This document shows positions 56,556-64,000 of a stretch of 64,000 bases of DNA, one piece after another. The stretch's first letter is position 1. Every line of letters starts with the position of its first letter. The notes beneath the pieces were generated by a model. It did no database searches and was not told where the DNA came from. It saw only the letters and a program-made list of their open reading frames with translations. The stretch spans positions 186,001 to 250,000 of the forward strand of contig CALUUD010000002.1 in assembly GCA_944323885.1 (NCBI GenBank), in the 5' to 3' direction. This stretch comes from an uncultured Helicobacteraceae bacterium (GTDB lineage: Bacteria > Campylobacterota > Campylobacteria > Campylobacterales > Helicobacteraceae). A program made the translations under genes and the position numbers.

Positions 56556-56852
56556 ATGAACAAAGCTGATTTTATTGAAGTTGTAAAAAAAGTTGGTGAA
56601 TACGAAACTAAAAAAGAAGCAGAAAGAGCTATTGCAGCGTTTTCTGATGCCGTAAAAAGTGTTCTATTAAAAAAAGATACTGTAGAATTAGTTGGTTTTG
56701 GTAAATTTGAAACTGCTGTTCAAAAAGCTAAAACTGGTAAAGTTCCAGGTAGTGATAAAACTTATAAAACTTCAGATAAAATGGTTCCTAAGTTCAAGCC
56801 AGGTAAAGCATTAAAAGATGAAGTAGCTAAAATGAAAGTTAGTAAAAAATAG
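56556..56852 (+). CDS. hup: DNA-binding protein HU
   Basis: A 98-residue nucleoid protein. It has the HU fold: MNKADFIEVVKK start, VELVGFGKFET in the beta region and the flexible DNA-binding arm (about 55-75). Rather than the usual PxTG arm, it reads KVPGSDKTYKTSDKMVP, the Campylobacterota variant. Ribosome site AAAGGAGG is very strong, in line with high expression; a good promoter and a palindrome lie upstream. Confidence 0.96.
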   Translation: MNKADFIEVVKKVGEYETKKEAERAIAAFSDAVKSVLLKKDTVELVGFGKFETAVQKAKTGKVPGSDKTYKTSDKMVPKFKPGKALKDEVAKMKVSKK

Positions 56853-56883
56853 TTTAACTTTGAATTGTTTATCTTACAAAGAT

Positions 56884-56910
56884 CTACTAAGTCTTTTAAG
56901 AACTTAGTAG
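56884..56910 (+). terminator. Hairpin between hup and tRNA-Arg
   Basis: CTACTAAGT (56884-56892) pairs perfectly with ACTTAGTAG (56902-56910) around a 9-base loop. The following GTTGTTATG is only partly T-rich, so termination after hup is likely but weak; processing before the tRNA is another option. Confidence 0.5.
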
Positions 56911-56924
56911 GTTGTTATGTTGAT

Positions 56925-57001
56925 GTCCCTATAGCTCAGCAGGATAGAGCACAAGATTCCTAATCTTGAGGCCATTGGTTCGAATCCAATTGGGGACACC
57001 A
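56925..57001 (+). tRNA. tRNA-Arg (anticodon CCT)
   Basis: A 77-base cloverleaf with acceptor GTCCCTA/TGGGGAC, anticodon loop TTCCTAA in a CAAGA/TCTTG stem, T-arm TTGGTTCGAATCCAA and encoded CCA. It reads AGG codons. It stands alone after hup. Confidence 0.96.
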
Positions 57002-57114
57002 AATAATTAAATATTTTCTTCTATAATATTTTGCAGTTTTTAAAATCTCTAATGTTTATGTTATTGTTTAAGCTATAATTGTGGATTTTGTTTATAAAAA
57101 ATTTAGGAGTATTG

Positions 57115-57888
57115 ATGCGTCTTGTTGATAGTTTTAAAAAAGATGGTGATTTTTTATTTAGATATAGGAGTTATTTGCCATTATTTATTATTCCATTTTT
57201 TATATTTACTGTCATTGTTTATGGATCTCCTCTATATGCAGCAGAGTGGAGATATAATGGTATAGTCGGTACATATAATAATGTTTTAATTATTATAGCC
57301 TTATTTACTGGTTTATTAGGTCAATTTATTAGAATCTTGGTTGCTGGTTTTGTTCCAAAGGATACATCAGGTAGAAATACAAAAGAACAAAAAGCAGCTG
57401 TGTTGAACACTAAAGGATTATATTCACTTTGTAGAAACCCTCTTTATCTTGGGAATTTTTTAATGATGCTTGGTCCAGTTATTTTAGTTGGTAATTGGTT
57501 GTTTATCTTGTCTTTTGTACTAGCTTTTTGGATCTATTATGAAAGAATTATTTATGCTGAAGAGGTTTTTTTGAGTAATAAATTTAAAGATGATTATATC
57601 AATTGGGCAAATAAAATACCATGCTTTATTCCATCATTTAGGAATTATGAAAAATCTGATATGAGATTTTCATTTAAATCTATGTTAAAAAGAGAATATC
57701 ATTCCTTATTTGGATTTGCATCTTCTATGTTTGTTATACATTATATTATTATTGCCATTGTTTTTAAGTTAAATGTATTGAAGCCAAGTTTAATAATTAG
57801 TATATTTTTTATTATTTCATTATTGATTTATCTAATTTGTTTATTTTTAAGTAAAAAAACTAATATCTTATTTGTTAGTGATAGATAA
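57115..57888 (+). CDS. Membrane methyltransferase, isoprenylcysteine/phospholipid methyltransferase type
   Basis: A 257-residue integral membrane protein with about six hydrophobic segments. The ICMT/PEMT-type SAM-binding signature is visible as GLYSLCRNPLYLGNFLMMLG (about 112-131) followed by a conserved E-E...Y-x-x-W segment (YAEEVFLSNKFKDDYINWANKIP). The methyl acceptor is probably a lipid or lipid-linked group, but cannot be told. The ATG at 57115 follows AGGAG; an in-frame TTG at 57112 and a longer frame to 57079 are less likely. TATAAT at 57074-57079, preceded by TTTAAGC, is a likely -10. Confidence 0.75.
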   Translation: MRLVDSFKKDGDFLFRYRSYLPLFIIPFFIFTVIVYGSPLYAAEWRYNGIVGTYNNVLIIIALFTGLLGQFIRILVAGFVPKDTSGRNTKEQKAAVLNTKGLYSLCRNPLYLGNFLMMLGPVILVGNWLFILSFVLAFWIYYERIIYAEEVFLSNKFKDDYINWANKIPCFIPSFRNYEKSDMRFSFKSMLKREYHSLFGFASSMFVIHYIIIAIVFKLNVLKPSLIISIFFIISLLIYLICLFLSKKTNILFVSDR

Positions 57889-57955
57889 TGATTTTAAGTA
57901 AAAATAAAATAGAATACTAGGTTTTATTTATGTCAATAAAAGATAAGGGAATATT

Positions 57956-59161
57956 ATGCTAAAAAGTATAGAATTTATGCAAAATGTAAAAAGCTTAAGA
58001 GATATTGATATTTCAAATAAAAGAGTATTAATTAGAGTTGATTTTAATGTTCCTATGGATTCTGATTTTAATATATCAGATGATACAAGAATAAGAGAGG
58101 CTATACCTACTATTAATTATTGTATAGATAATGGAGCAGAGCATATTATTTTAGTTAGTCATCTTGGTAGACCAAAAGGTAGGGATAACAAATATTCATT
58201 AAAGCATATTATAAAAAGATTGGAGAGATTGCTTGGCAAATCTGTAGTTTTTATTGAAAGGATTGATAATTTACAAAGTGTGATTTCTACTTTAGAATCT
58301 AAATCAATAATACTACTTGAAAATATTAGATATTATGATGGTGAAGAAAAAAATGATGAAGGACTTTCAAAACAGCTTGCTAGCATTTGTGATATTTTTA
58401 TAAATGATGCATTTGGAACAAGTCATAGAAAACATTCATCTACATATGGAATTGCAAAATTTGCAAAAGAAAAAGTTGCTGGTTTATTACTTAAAAAAGA
58501 AATCGATTCTTTTTCAAAAGCATTAGCTAGTCCTATTAAACCTGTTTTGTTAATAGTTGGTGGATCAAAAGTATCATCAAAACTAGCTCTTCTTAATAGT
58601 ATATTAGATGTTGTTGATAAGATTATTATTGGCGGAGCTATGAGTAATACATTTTTAAAGGCCATTGGTTATGATATGCAGAAATCATTGGTAGAAGATG
58701 ATTTGTTAGAAGAGGCATTAAAAATTCTCAATCATGCTAAAGAAAAAAAAGTAAAGATTTATCTTCCTGTTGATGTAGTTTCAACAGATGATATAAAAGA
58801 ACATAATCATATAAGAATCACACCTGTTCAAGATGTTCCAAAAGACTATATGATAGTTGATGCTGGTCCTGCTAGTATAAAACTTTTTGCAGAAGTTATA
58901 AGAGATAGTAATACAATAATATGGAATGGTCCTATTGGAATTTATGAAATAGGACAATTCTCAAGAGGAACATTTAATCTTGCTCATTATATAGCAGATA
59001 CTTATGCATTTAGTTTAGTTGGTGGTGGTGATACGGCTGATGCTGTTGATAAGGCAGGAGAAATTGATAATATGAGTTTTGTATCAACTGGTGGTGGTGC
59101 ATCATTGGAGCTTTTAGAAGGTAAGATTCTACCTGCATTTGAAGTATTAGATAAAAAATAA
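57956..59161 (+). CDS. pgk: Phosphoglycerate kinase
   Basis: Transfers phosphate between 1,3-bisphosphoglycerate and ADP. The 401-residue protein has KRVLIRVDFNVPMD, LVSHLGRPKG, INDAFGTSHRKHSS, LLIVGGSKVSSK and the nucleotide-binding VGGGDTADAVDKAG near the C-terminus. The ATG at 57956 is behind AAGGGA; an internal ATG seven codons on starts the conserved part. It is separate from gap here. Confidence 0.97.
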   Translation: MLKSIEFMQNVKSLRDIDISNKRVLIRVDFNVPMDSDFNISDDTRIREAIPTINYCIDNGAEHIILVSHLGRPKGRDNKYSLKHIIKRLERLLGKSVVFIERIDNLQSVISTLESKSIILLENIRYYDGEEKNDEGLSKQLASICDIFINDAFGTSHRKHSSTYGIAKFAKEKVAGLLLKKEIDSFSKALASPIKPVLLIVGGSKVSSKLALLNSILDVVDKIIIGGAMSNTFLKAIGYDMQKSLVEDDLLEEALKILNHAKEKKVKIYLPVDVVSTDDIKEHNHIRITPVQDVPKDYMIVDAGPASIKLFAEVIRDSNTIIWNGPIGIYEIGQFSRGTFNLAHYIADTYAFSLVGGGDTADAVDKAGEIDNMSFVSTGGGASLELLEGKILPAFEVLDKK

Positions 59162-59179
59162 TTTTTTTGGTTAATTTCA

Positions 59180-60130
59180 ATGATACATATATTTGCAAAG
59201 CAAAATTCTATCGTTCAAAAGGAATTACACTATGTTGGTGATGATATTTCTTCAAAATCAATATTATGGCTTGATTTATTAAATCCTACAATGGATGAAA
59301 TTTCATATATATCCAAAATGTATGAAATTGAAATTCCAACAAAAGAAGAAAGAGAAGAAATTGAAAGTTCTGCTAGGTATTGGGAAGATAAAGATTCTAT
59401 TACTATCAATACTCATTTTTTAATAAAACTTGGTGAAGAAAATTTAAAAGATGAAACAATAACATTTTTGCTGTATAAAAATATACTATTTACAATAAGA
59501 TATAGTGAATTTAAAATGTTTGATGATATAGAGCGTAGAGTTCTTGCAAGTCCTAGAAATTTTGAAGATGGTCTTGATTTAATTTCAAAGATATTTGAAG
59601 TTAGAGTTGAAAAAGATGCAGATATGATAGAGAATTTTGCAAGAGATATAAGATCTCTTAGAAAAGGTGTTTTTGAAAATATTTATGATTATGATGAGGT
59701 GTTAGGCAGATTATCAAATCTTCAAGAAATTAATACTAGATTAAGAGATTCTTTATTTGATAAAAGACGTGCCCTTACTGCACTATTAAATAGTAATAAA
59801 GTAGATTTTGATGTAAAGACAAATATTACTATTGTTGTAAAAGATTTAAATTCATTGATTGATTTTTGTGTCGCAAATATGAATGCACTTGATAATATTC
59901 ATGCGTTATTTGCATCACAGATTAATATAGAACAAAATAAAACAATTAAAATTTTTACTATTGCAACTGTTGTCATGATGCCACCAACTTTAATTGGGAC
60001 TATTTATGGCATGAATTTCACTCATATGCCAGAATTAGATACAGCATATGGATATCCAATAGTATTACTTATTATGGTGATTTCAACTGTTATTCCAATA
60101 ATTTATTTTAAAAAGAAAGGTTGGTTATAA
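59180..60130 (+). CDS. corA: CorA family magnesium/divalent cation transporter
   Basis: A 316-residue pentameric channel. A large cytoplasmic domain rich in acidic helices is followed by two C-terminal transmembrane segments; the pore signature YGMN (in [14 protein letters not shown]) and the short basic end KKKGWL are diagnostic. Start ATG 59180, 18 bases after pgk. It transports Mg2+ or Co2+/Ni2+; which is not readable from sequence. Confidence 0.93.
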   Translation: MIHIFAKQNSIVQKELHYVGDDISSKSILWLDLLNPTMDEISYISKMYEIEIPTKEEREEIESSARYWEDKDSITINTHFLIKLGEENLKDETITFLLYKNILFTIRYSEFKMFDDIERRVLASPRNFEDGLDLISKIFEVRVEKDADMIENFARDIRSLRKGVFENIYDYDEVLGRLSNLQEINTRLRDSLFDKRRALTALLNSNKVDFDVKTNITIVVKDLNSLIDFCVANMNALDNIHALFASQINIEQNKTIKIFTIATVVMMPPTLIGTIYGMNFTHMPELDTAYGYPIVLLIMVISTVIPIIYFKKKGWL

Positions 60131-60146
60131 AGAAGGGAGTTTTTGA

Positions 60147-60896
60147 ATGGATGTAATATCATTACTTACAGATTTTAGCTGGATATATTCACCTAGTGCT
60201 TGGGCAGCTTTGATTACTTTAACTTTACTTGAAATTGTGCTTGGTATTGATAATATTATTTTTATAGCAATTTTAGTCACTAGATTACCAGAATCTCAAA
60301 GAGATAAAGCTAGGGTTATGGGTCTTGTATTTGCAATGCTTACTAGAATATTATTGTTAGTATCTATATTTTGGATAATGAAACTTGTAGAGCCTTTATT
60401 TAGTGTATTTGGAGTAGAAATATCAGGGAAGGATTTGATACTAATTGGTGGTGGATTGTTTCTTATTTGGAAAAGCACAAGAGAAATTCATGCTCAAATG
60501 CAGCATGAAGAACATAATATGATACAGAGTCGTTCAAAAGTGGGCTTTTTTGGTATTTTAGTTCAAATTGCGATTTTAGATATTGTATTTTCACTTGATT
60601 CTGTAATTACTGCTGTTGGTATGGCAGATCACTTATTTATTATGATTATTGCTGTTATTATTGCTGTTATTATTATGATGATTGCTTCGAAATATATAGC
60701 TAAATTTGTAGATGATAATCCAACCATAAAGATTCTAGCATTAGCATTTTTAATTCTTGTTGGTGTTACACTTATTGCAGAGGGGTTAGATTTTCATATT
60801 TCTAAGGGATATATTTATTTTGCTATGGCATTTTCACTTAGTGTAGAATCAATTAATATATATATAAGCAAGAAAAGTAGAAATAATAAATCTTAG
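60147..60896 (+). CDS. TerC family integral membrane protein
   Basis: A 249-residue protein with about seven transmembrane helices. TerC signatures are the two acidic membrane motifs LEIVLGIDNIIFIA (about 28-41) and ILDIVFSLDSVITAVGM (second half). Members are implicated in metal (Mn2+) efflux and in metalation of exported proteins; the old tellurite label is historical. It starts 16 bases after corA with AAGGGAG, so both metal genes are probably co-expressed. Confidence 0.88.
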   Translation: MDVISLLTDFSWIYSPSAWAALITLTLLEIVLGIDNIIFIAILVTRLPESQRDKARVMGLVFAMLTRILLLVSIFWIMKLVEPLFSVFGVEISGKDLILIGGGLFLIWKSTREIHAQMQHEEHNMIQSRSKVGFFGILVQIAILDIVFSLDSVITAVGMADHLFIMIIAVIIAVIIMMIASKYIAKFVDDNPTIKILALAFLILVGVTLIAEGLDFHISKGYIYFAMAFSLSVESINIYISKKSRNNKS

Positions 60897-60907
60897 ATTT
60901 GTTATAT

Positions 60908-60936
60908 AAATCTAGGCTGTTATAAGCCTAGATTTT
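60908..60936. terminator. Bidirectional terminator between terC and pseudopilin B
   Basis: AAATCTAGGCT (60908-60918) and AGCCTAGATTT (60925-60935) form a perfect 11-bp stem with a 6-base loop. T runs end the stem on the + strand, and the convergent genes suggest it serves both. Confidence 0.85.
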
Positions 60937-60939
60937 CAT

Positions 60940-61488
60940 CTAGAACTTAACAGCTCCAGTTGTTGCAAGAGGGATAACTCTGTTACTTCCACTTGGGTAA
61001 GATGCTTTTAATGCATCACAGAATGTTTTATTACTTGGATCACTTGTATTGATATTAAATGGATTAAATATTAATGTCCCATCTGTTATATTAATTCCTA
61101 TAATACCTCCACAACCGCCTACTTGGTTATTTCCACTACCTGATGCTCTTTGATTACCAATTGGTGCTATTGCATTATTTTGTGATACTCCATTTAAACC
61201 AGTAACATGTTGTGCCAACTGCCATCTACCTCTATCAAGACCTGCTGTATCTATCATCCATTCACCCCAGTTGCTAAAGCCAGTAGGAGTAGCTTGTGTA
61301 GGATCTATATTTTCAGCAAAGATTCTTGCAGGAATTGCTTTCATTGTGCTAGCAATATCGCTTCTTGCCATTGCAACTTGTGCATCAGTTCTTGTTGTTA
61401 CAAATCTAGGAACAGCAACAGCTGCTAAAACTCCAAGAATTACTATAACAAATACTAATTCTATCATTGAAAAACCACTTCTTTTCAT
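60940..61488 (-). CDS. Type IV pilin-like/pseudopilin protein B
   Basis: A 182-residue paralogue of protein A. Leader MKRSG, helix FSMIELVFVIVILGVLAAVAVPRF and the head to GLDRGRWQ are almost the same as in A, and so is the tail (SYPSGSNRVIPLATTGAVKF). The middle (about 90-160) differs strongly but keeps the two cysteines (GGCG and TFC) and an L/F-V/I-FNP-F/A-NIN core. The ATG at 61488 has the same GGAG ribosome site. It converges with terC. The two genes may encode alternative or stacked subunits of one fibre or secretion pseudopilus. Confidence 0.85.
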   Translation of the reverse strand: MKRSGFSMIELVFVIVILGVLAAVAVPRFVTTRTDAQVAMARSDIASTMKAIPARIFAENIDPTQATPTGFSNWGEWMIDTAGLDRGRWQLAQHVTGLNGVSQNNAIAPIGNQRASGSGNNQVGGCGGIIGINITDGTLIFNPFNINTSDPSNKTFCDALKASYPSGSNRVIPLATTGAVKF

Positions 61489-61560
61489 TTTATTCTCCAA
61501 AAAGTAAATTCTTTAACTCTAAATTAGAGTAATAGAGTAAAAGTAAATGAAATATAAACA
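61378..61560 (-). repeat. 183-bp repeat spanning pseudopilin B start and upstream region
   Basis: Identical with 46405-46587, same orientation, 14,973 bases apart. Identity ends upstream at a T tract that is 10 bases here (61561-61570) and 9 in copy A (46589-46597). Confidence 0.93.
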
Positions 61561-61593
61561 TTTTTTTTTTGAATATTTGCTTAAATGCAAAAA

Positions 61594-62766
61594 TTATTTT
61601 TTTATTTTTTCTAACCATTCTTTTAAGTTTTTTTCAAAACCAACATTGCTCCACTCGATAAATTTCACATCTTTTATATCAGTTGGCATATAGTTTTGTT
61701 TTATGTATCCACCAAAATCATGAGGGTATTTATAATTTTTATGAAAATGCTGTATATTGCTTGGGATTTTATATTGAGAATTTTCTTTTATAAATGTTAT
61801 TGCATTATTTATAGCTTTGTATGATGTATTTGATTTTGGTGATGCTGCTAAGTATATTACACATTGGCTTAAAATAATTCTTGCTTCTGGATAACCTATT
61901 TTTGCAACAGATAGCATAGTATTTGTTGCCATATTTAGCGCATTTGGATTGGCATTACCTATATCTTCACTAGCAAGTATTACAAGCCTTCTTGCTATAA
62001 ATTCTGGATTTTCTCCAGCTATAATTAGTCTTGCTAAATAATATATTGCAGCATTTTCGTCACTTCCTCTTATACTCTTTATCATTGCAGATATTAAATC
62101 ATAATGAGTAGAATCTTCACTTACGCCCTCATTTAATGATATTGGGCGTAGTTGTTTTAAATTTTCTATACTTGTATCATTTTTTGCTAAATCAAGCAAA
62201 TTAAGCATAGCTCTTGCATCACCATTACTTGTATTTACTATATATTGTTTAGATTCTTTATCAATTTTTATATTATTTTTTTCAATAACATTTTCTAAAA
62301 TATTCATTAATTCTATTTTTAGCAATGGTTGAAATTCAAATATTATAGATCTAGATCTAATGGCATTTGTTAGGCTTGAATATGGGTTATATGTAGATGC
62401 ACCAATTATTATTGCATCAAAATTTTCCATTATAGGCAATAATACTTCTTGTTGATTTTTATTTAGTCTATGTATTTCATCAATAAATATTATAGGTTTT
62501 ATTAATGTATCTTTATATTTTGATATCTTTTGTCTTAAATCATCTATTTTTATTGAGGTTGCATTAAATTCTAAAAATTCACATCCAAGCTCTTTTGCCA
62601 TTATTTTAGCAAGTGAAGTTTTCCCTACACCAGGTGGTCCATAAAAAAAGCAATGTAGTAAATTATTGCTTTTTATCATATTTGATATTGGCTTATTATT
62701 TCCTATTAAATGTGTCTGTCCTATAAATTCATTGATATTTTTTGGACGATTTTCTAATGCAAGCAT
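61594..62766 (-). CDS. rarA: Replication-associated recombination protein A (RarA/MgsA) AAA ATPase
   Basis: A clamp-loader-like ATPase acting at stalled replication forks. The 390-residue protein has Walker A GPPGVGKTS (about 39-47), Walker B IIFIDEIH, an arginine-finger region AIRSRSIIFEFQPL, and the C-terminal MgsA tetramerisation domain (about 225-385; IKSIRGSDENAAIYYLARL, ASEDIGNANPNAL). It overlaps hspR by one base (TAATG), an arrangement I remember from the H. pylori cbpA-hspR operon. Confidence 0.93.
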   Translation of the reverse strand: MLALENRPKNINEFIGQTHLIGNNKPISNMIKSNNLLHCFFYGPPGVGKTSLAKIMAKELGCEFLEFNATSIKIDDLRQKISKYKDTLIKPIIFIDEIHRLNKNQQEVLLPIMENFDAIIIGASTYNPYSSLTNAIRSRSIIFEFQPLLKIELMNILENVIEKNNIKIDKESKQYIVNTSNGDARAMLNLLDLAKNDTSIENLKQLRPISLNEGVSEDSTHYDLISAMIKSIRGSDENAAIYYLARLIIAGENPEFIARRLVILASEDIGNANPNALNMATNTMLSVAKIGYPEARIILSQCVIYLAASPKSNTSYKAINNAITFIKENSQYKIPSNIQHFHKNYKYPHDFGGYIKQNYMPTDIKDVKFIEWSNVGFEKNLKEWLEKIKK

Positions 62767-63125
62767 TACTTTTTAAATATAATTACTTCGTATGAATTTC
62801 GCTTTACTGAAATACTATTTTTCTTATTATTTTGTTTATCTATTGACCCTTGAAGCTCTTCTATAGTGGAATCTAATTCATCTAACTTATCTTTTAACCT
62901 TAATATTATATCAACTCCTGCTAAATTTACACCCAAATCTCTTGTTAGTCTAAGTATAGTCTTAATTTTATCTATATCTTTTTGTGAATAAAGCCTCATT
63001 TTGCCATCTGTTCTTCCTGGCTCTATTAATCCTTCTTTTTCATATTGTCTTAGAGTTTGAGGATGTATAGATAAGATTCTTGCTACTACACTTATTAGAA
63101 AAACAGGTTCTTCATAGCTATGCAT
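62766..63125 (-). CDS. hspR: Heat-shock repressor HspR (MerR family)
   Basis: A 119-residue MerR-type repressor of chaperone operons in Helicobacter and Campylobacter, working with HrcA. The N-terminal helix-turn-helix reads FLISVVARILSIHPQTLRQY, followed by RMYS-like MRLYSQKDIDKIKTILRLT and a C-terminal coiled coil (about 75-105). It lies 9 bases after cbpA. Its operator (HAIR-type) would be upstream of cbpA and outside the window. Confidence 0.92.
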   Translation of the reverse strand: MHSYEEPVFLISVVARILSIHPQTLRQYEKEGLIEPGRTDGKMRLYSQKDIDKIKTILRLTRDLGVNLAGVDIILRLKDKLDELDSTIEELQGSIDKQNNKKNSISVKRNSYEVIIFKK

Positions 63126-63134
63126 TTTTGCTCC

Positions 63135-64000
63135 TTATTCTGGCAATTTTTCTTGCATTAATTTTGCCAATTCTTTGTCAATTGTATCACAAGAAGGTAA
63201 AACAACATTTATATTAAGTAATAAATCACCAATTTTATTGGTTTTTCTATCTTTTAACCCTTGTTCTTTTATGCGTAATTTTTGATTATTTTTTATATTT
63301 TTTGGAATTGTTAATGTAACTTCTTTATATGGTGTATTTACTTTAGTTTTTCCACCAAAGATGGCTATTTTAAGTGGTATATCTATAGTTTTATACAAGA
63401 TATTATCTTTAATTTCATATTCATTTGATTTAGCAACTATAACTTTTAGTAATAGATTTCCGGTTCTACCTTGAGTTTTTTTGCCTTTATTTGCAATTCT
63501 GAGTGTTTCATTATTCTTAATCCCTGCTGGAATTTTTATATCAAATTCTAAACCATTATTATTATAATGATAACTTCCACCAAGTAATGCACTTTCAAAT
63601 GGAATTGTTATTTGATCGTTTATATCTAATGATGGTTCATTAAATCCACCAAAATTCCCAAATCCACTAAATCCATTAAATCCACCAAAATTCCCACCGC
63701 TAAATCCACCTTTATTGCTTCCAAATATTGATGCCAAGATATCATCAATATTTACATTTTGATTATTTCTTGCAAAATCACTAAAATTTTGCCCTCCAAA
63801 CATACTATCACCGAATTGATCATACTGAGCTCTTTTGTTTTCATCACTTAATATTTCATATGCCGCATTTATTTCTTTAAATTTTTCTTCAGCATTTTTT
63901 TCTTTATTTATATCGGGGTGGTATTGTCTAGCTAGTTTTCTATATGCTTTTTTTATATCTTCGCTAGAGGCATTTTGTGAAACCCCTAGTGTATCATAAA
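63135..64000 (-). CDS. cbpA: DnaJ-type co-chaperone CbpA, start beyond the window
   Basis: A type II Hsp40. The part seen begins YDTLGV and has the J domain with the HPD tripeptide (QYHPDINKE) that stimulates DnaK ATPase, then a glycine/phenylalanine-rich linker ([22 protein letters not shown]) written around 63640-63720, and the C-terminal substrate-binding domains ([33 protein letters not shown]). No zinc-finger cysteine repeats are present, separating CbpA from DnaJ. Only the first few residues are missing at the right edge. It heads the cbpA-hspR-rarA operon. Confidence 0.93.
   Translation of the reverse strand, partial: YDTLGVSQNASSEDIKKAYRKLARQYHPDINKEKNAEEKFKEINAAYEILSDENKRAQYDQFGDSMFGGQNFSDFARNNQNVNIDDILASIFGSNKGGFSGGNFGGFNGFSGFGNFGGFNEPSLDINDQITIPFESALLGGSYHYNNNGLEFDIKIPAGIKNNETLRIANKGKKTQGRTGNLLLKVIVAKSNEYEIKDNILYKTIDIPLKIAIFGGKTKVNTPYKEVTLTIPKNIKNNQKLRIKEQGLKDRKTNKIGDLLLNINVVLPSCDTIDKELAKLMQEKLPE

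Noticed and set aside
1-64000. CRISPR array, insertion sequence, rRNA or prophage
   Set aside because: No regularly spaced repeats, transposase, rRNA motifs or phage structural genes were seen on either strand.

Overview
The window is very AT-rich (well under one third G+C by eye), densely packed, and reads as a bacterial chromosome of the Campylobacterota, most probably a Helicobacter species. The grounds are: BioV, a biotin-pathway esterase known only from Helicobacter; gene neighbourhoods that from memory match H. pylori (M50 protease-rpiB / apt-dedA-pepA-ychF; secG-frr-pyrE-RDD; ppiC-fba-efp; tgt / TrkA-like / aroB-mscS-mtaB-ftsH-like-bioV; frdCAB; cbpA-hspR-rarA); a fused PabB-PabC; and a lone XerH recombinase. 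The species cannot be named from sequence alone.

Layout. 1-6.7 kb (+): end of a site-2 protease, rpiB, bioC, trpS, a small membrane/coiled-coil protein, apt, dedA, pepA, ychF. 6.7-8.7 kb (-): an NhaC-type antiporter followed by a frameshifted McrB-N-like gene. 8.9-16.3 kb (+): secG-frr-pyrE-RDD, then an atpB-led run through a ThiE-like protein, an outer-membrane barrel, a ZIP transporter, nnr and thiG. 16.4-21.3 kb (+): feoB behind a palindromic candidate Fur box, four tRNA genes behind a consensus promoter, pabBC and pabA. 21.3-31.6 kb (+): prs, rpsU, fabG, acpP, fabF, accA, then a YejABEF peptide importer and an exported SNase-like protein. 31.6-35 kb: ppiC-fba-efp (+) and selD (-). 35-46 kb: purB (+), tgt (-), then TrkA-like, aroB, mscS, mtaB, an FtsH-like protein, bioV and a PHP phosphatase (+). 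46-56.3 kb (-): pseudopilin A, frdCAB, xerH, a molybdate transporter with a free TOBE protein, pgi and gap. 56.5-60.9 kb (+): hup, tRNA-Arg, a lipid-type methyltransferase, pgk, corA, terC. 60.9-64 kb (-): pseudopilin B, rarA, hspR and the start-less cbpA.

How it works together. BioC and BioV start and end pimeloyl-ACP synthesis on the fatty-acid enzymes encoded in the middle (AccA, FabG, AcpP, FabF). FrdCAB is the fumarate respiration complex. Glycolytic/gluconeogenic genes (pgi, gap, pgk, fba) are scattered here. Molybdate uptake together with a selenocysteine-containing SelD fits an organism that makes Mo/Sec enzymes such as formate dehydrogenase, though none is in the window.

Most notable: selD carries an in-frame UGA at codon 13 exactly where SelD has its catalytic Cys/Sec, so a plain gene caller truncates it; an FtsH-like AAA protein has lost the HEXXH zinc motif; two pseudopilin genes 15 kb apart share a 183-bp identical 5' block while their centres diverge; yejF contains a 77-bp exact in-frame internal repeat; and a McrB-N-like gene is broken by one missing A. 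No insertion sequence, prophage, CRISPR array or defence island is visible, and no gene-free stretch exceeds 300 bases (the longest, 56327-56555, holds the gap/hup regulatory region). I see no clearly new multi-gene system.
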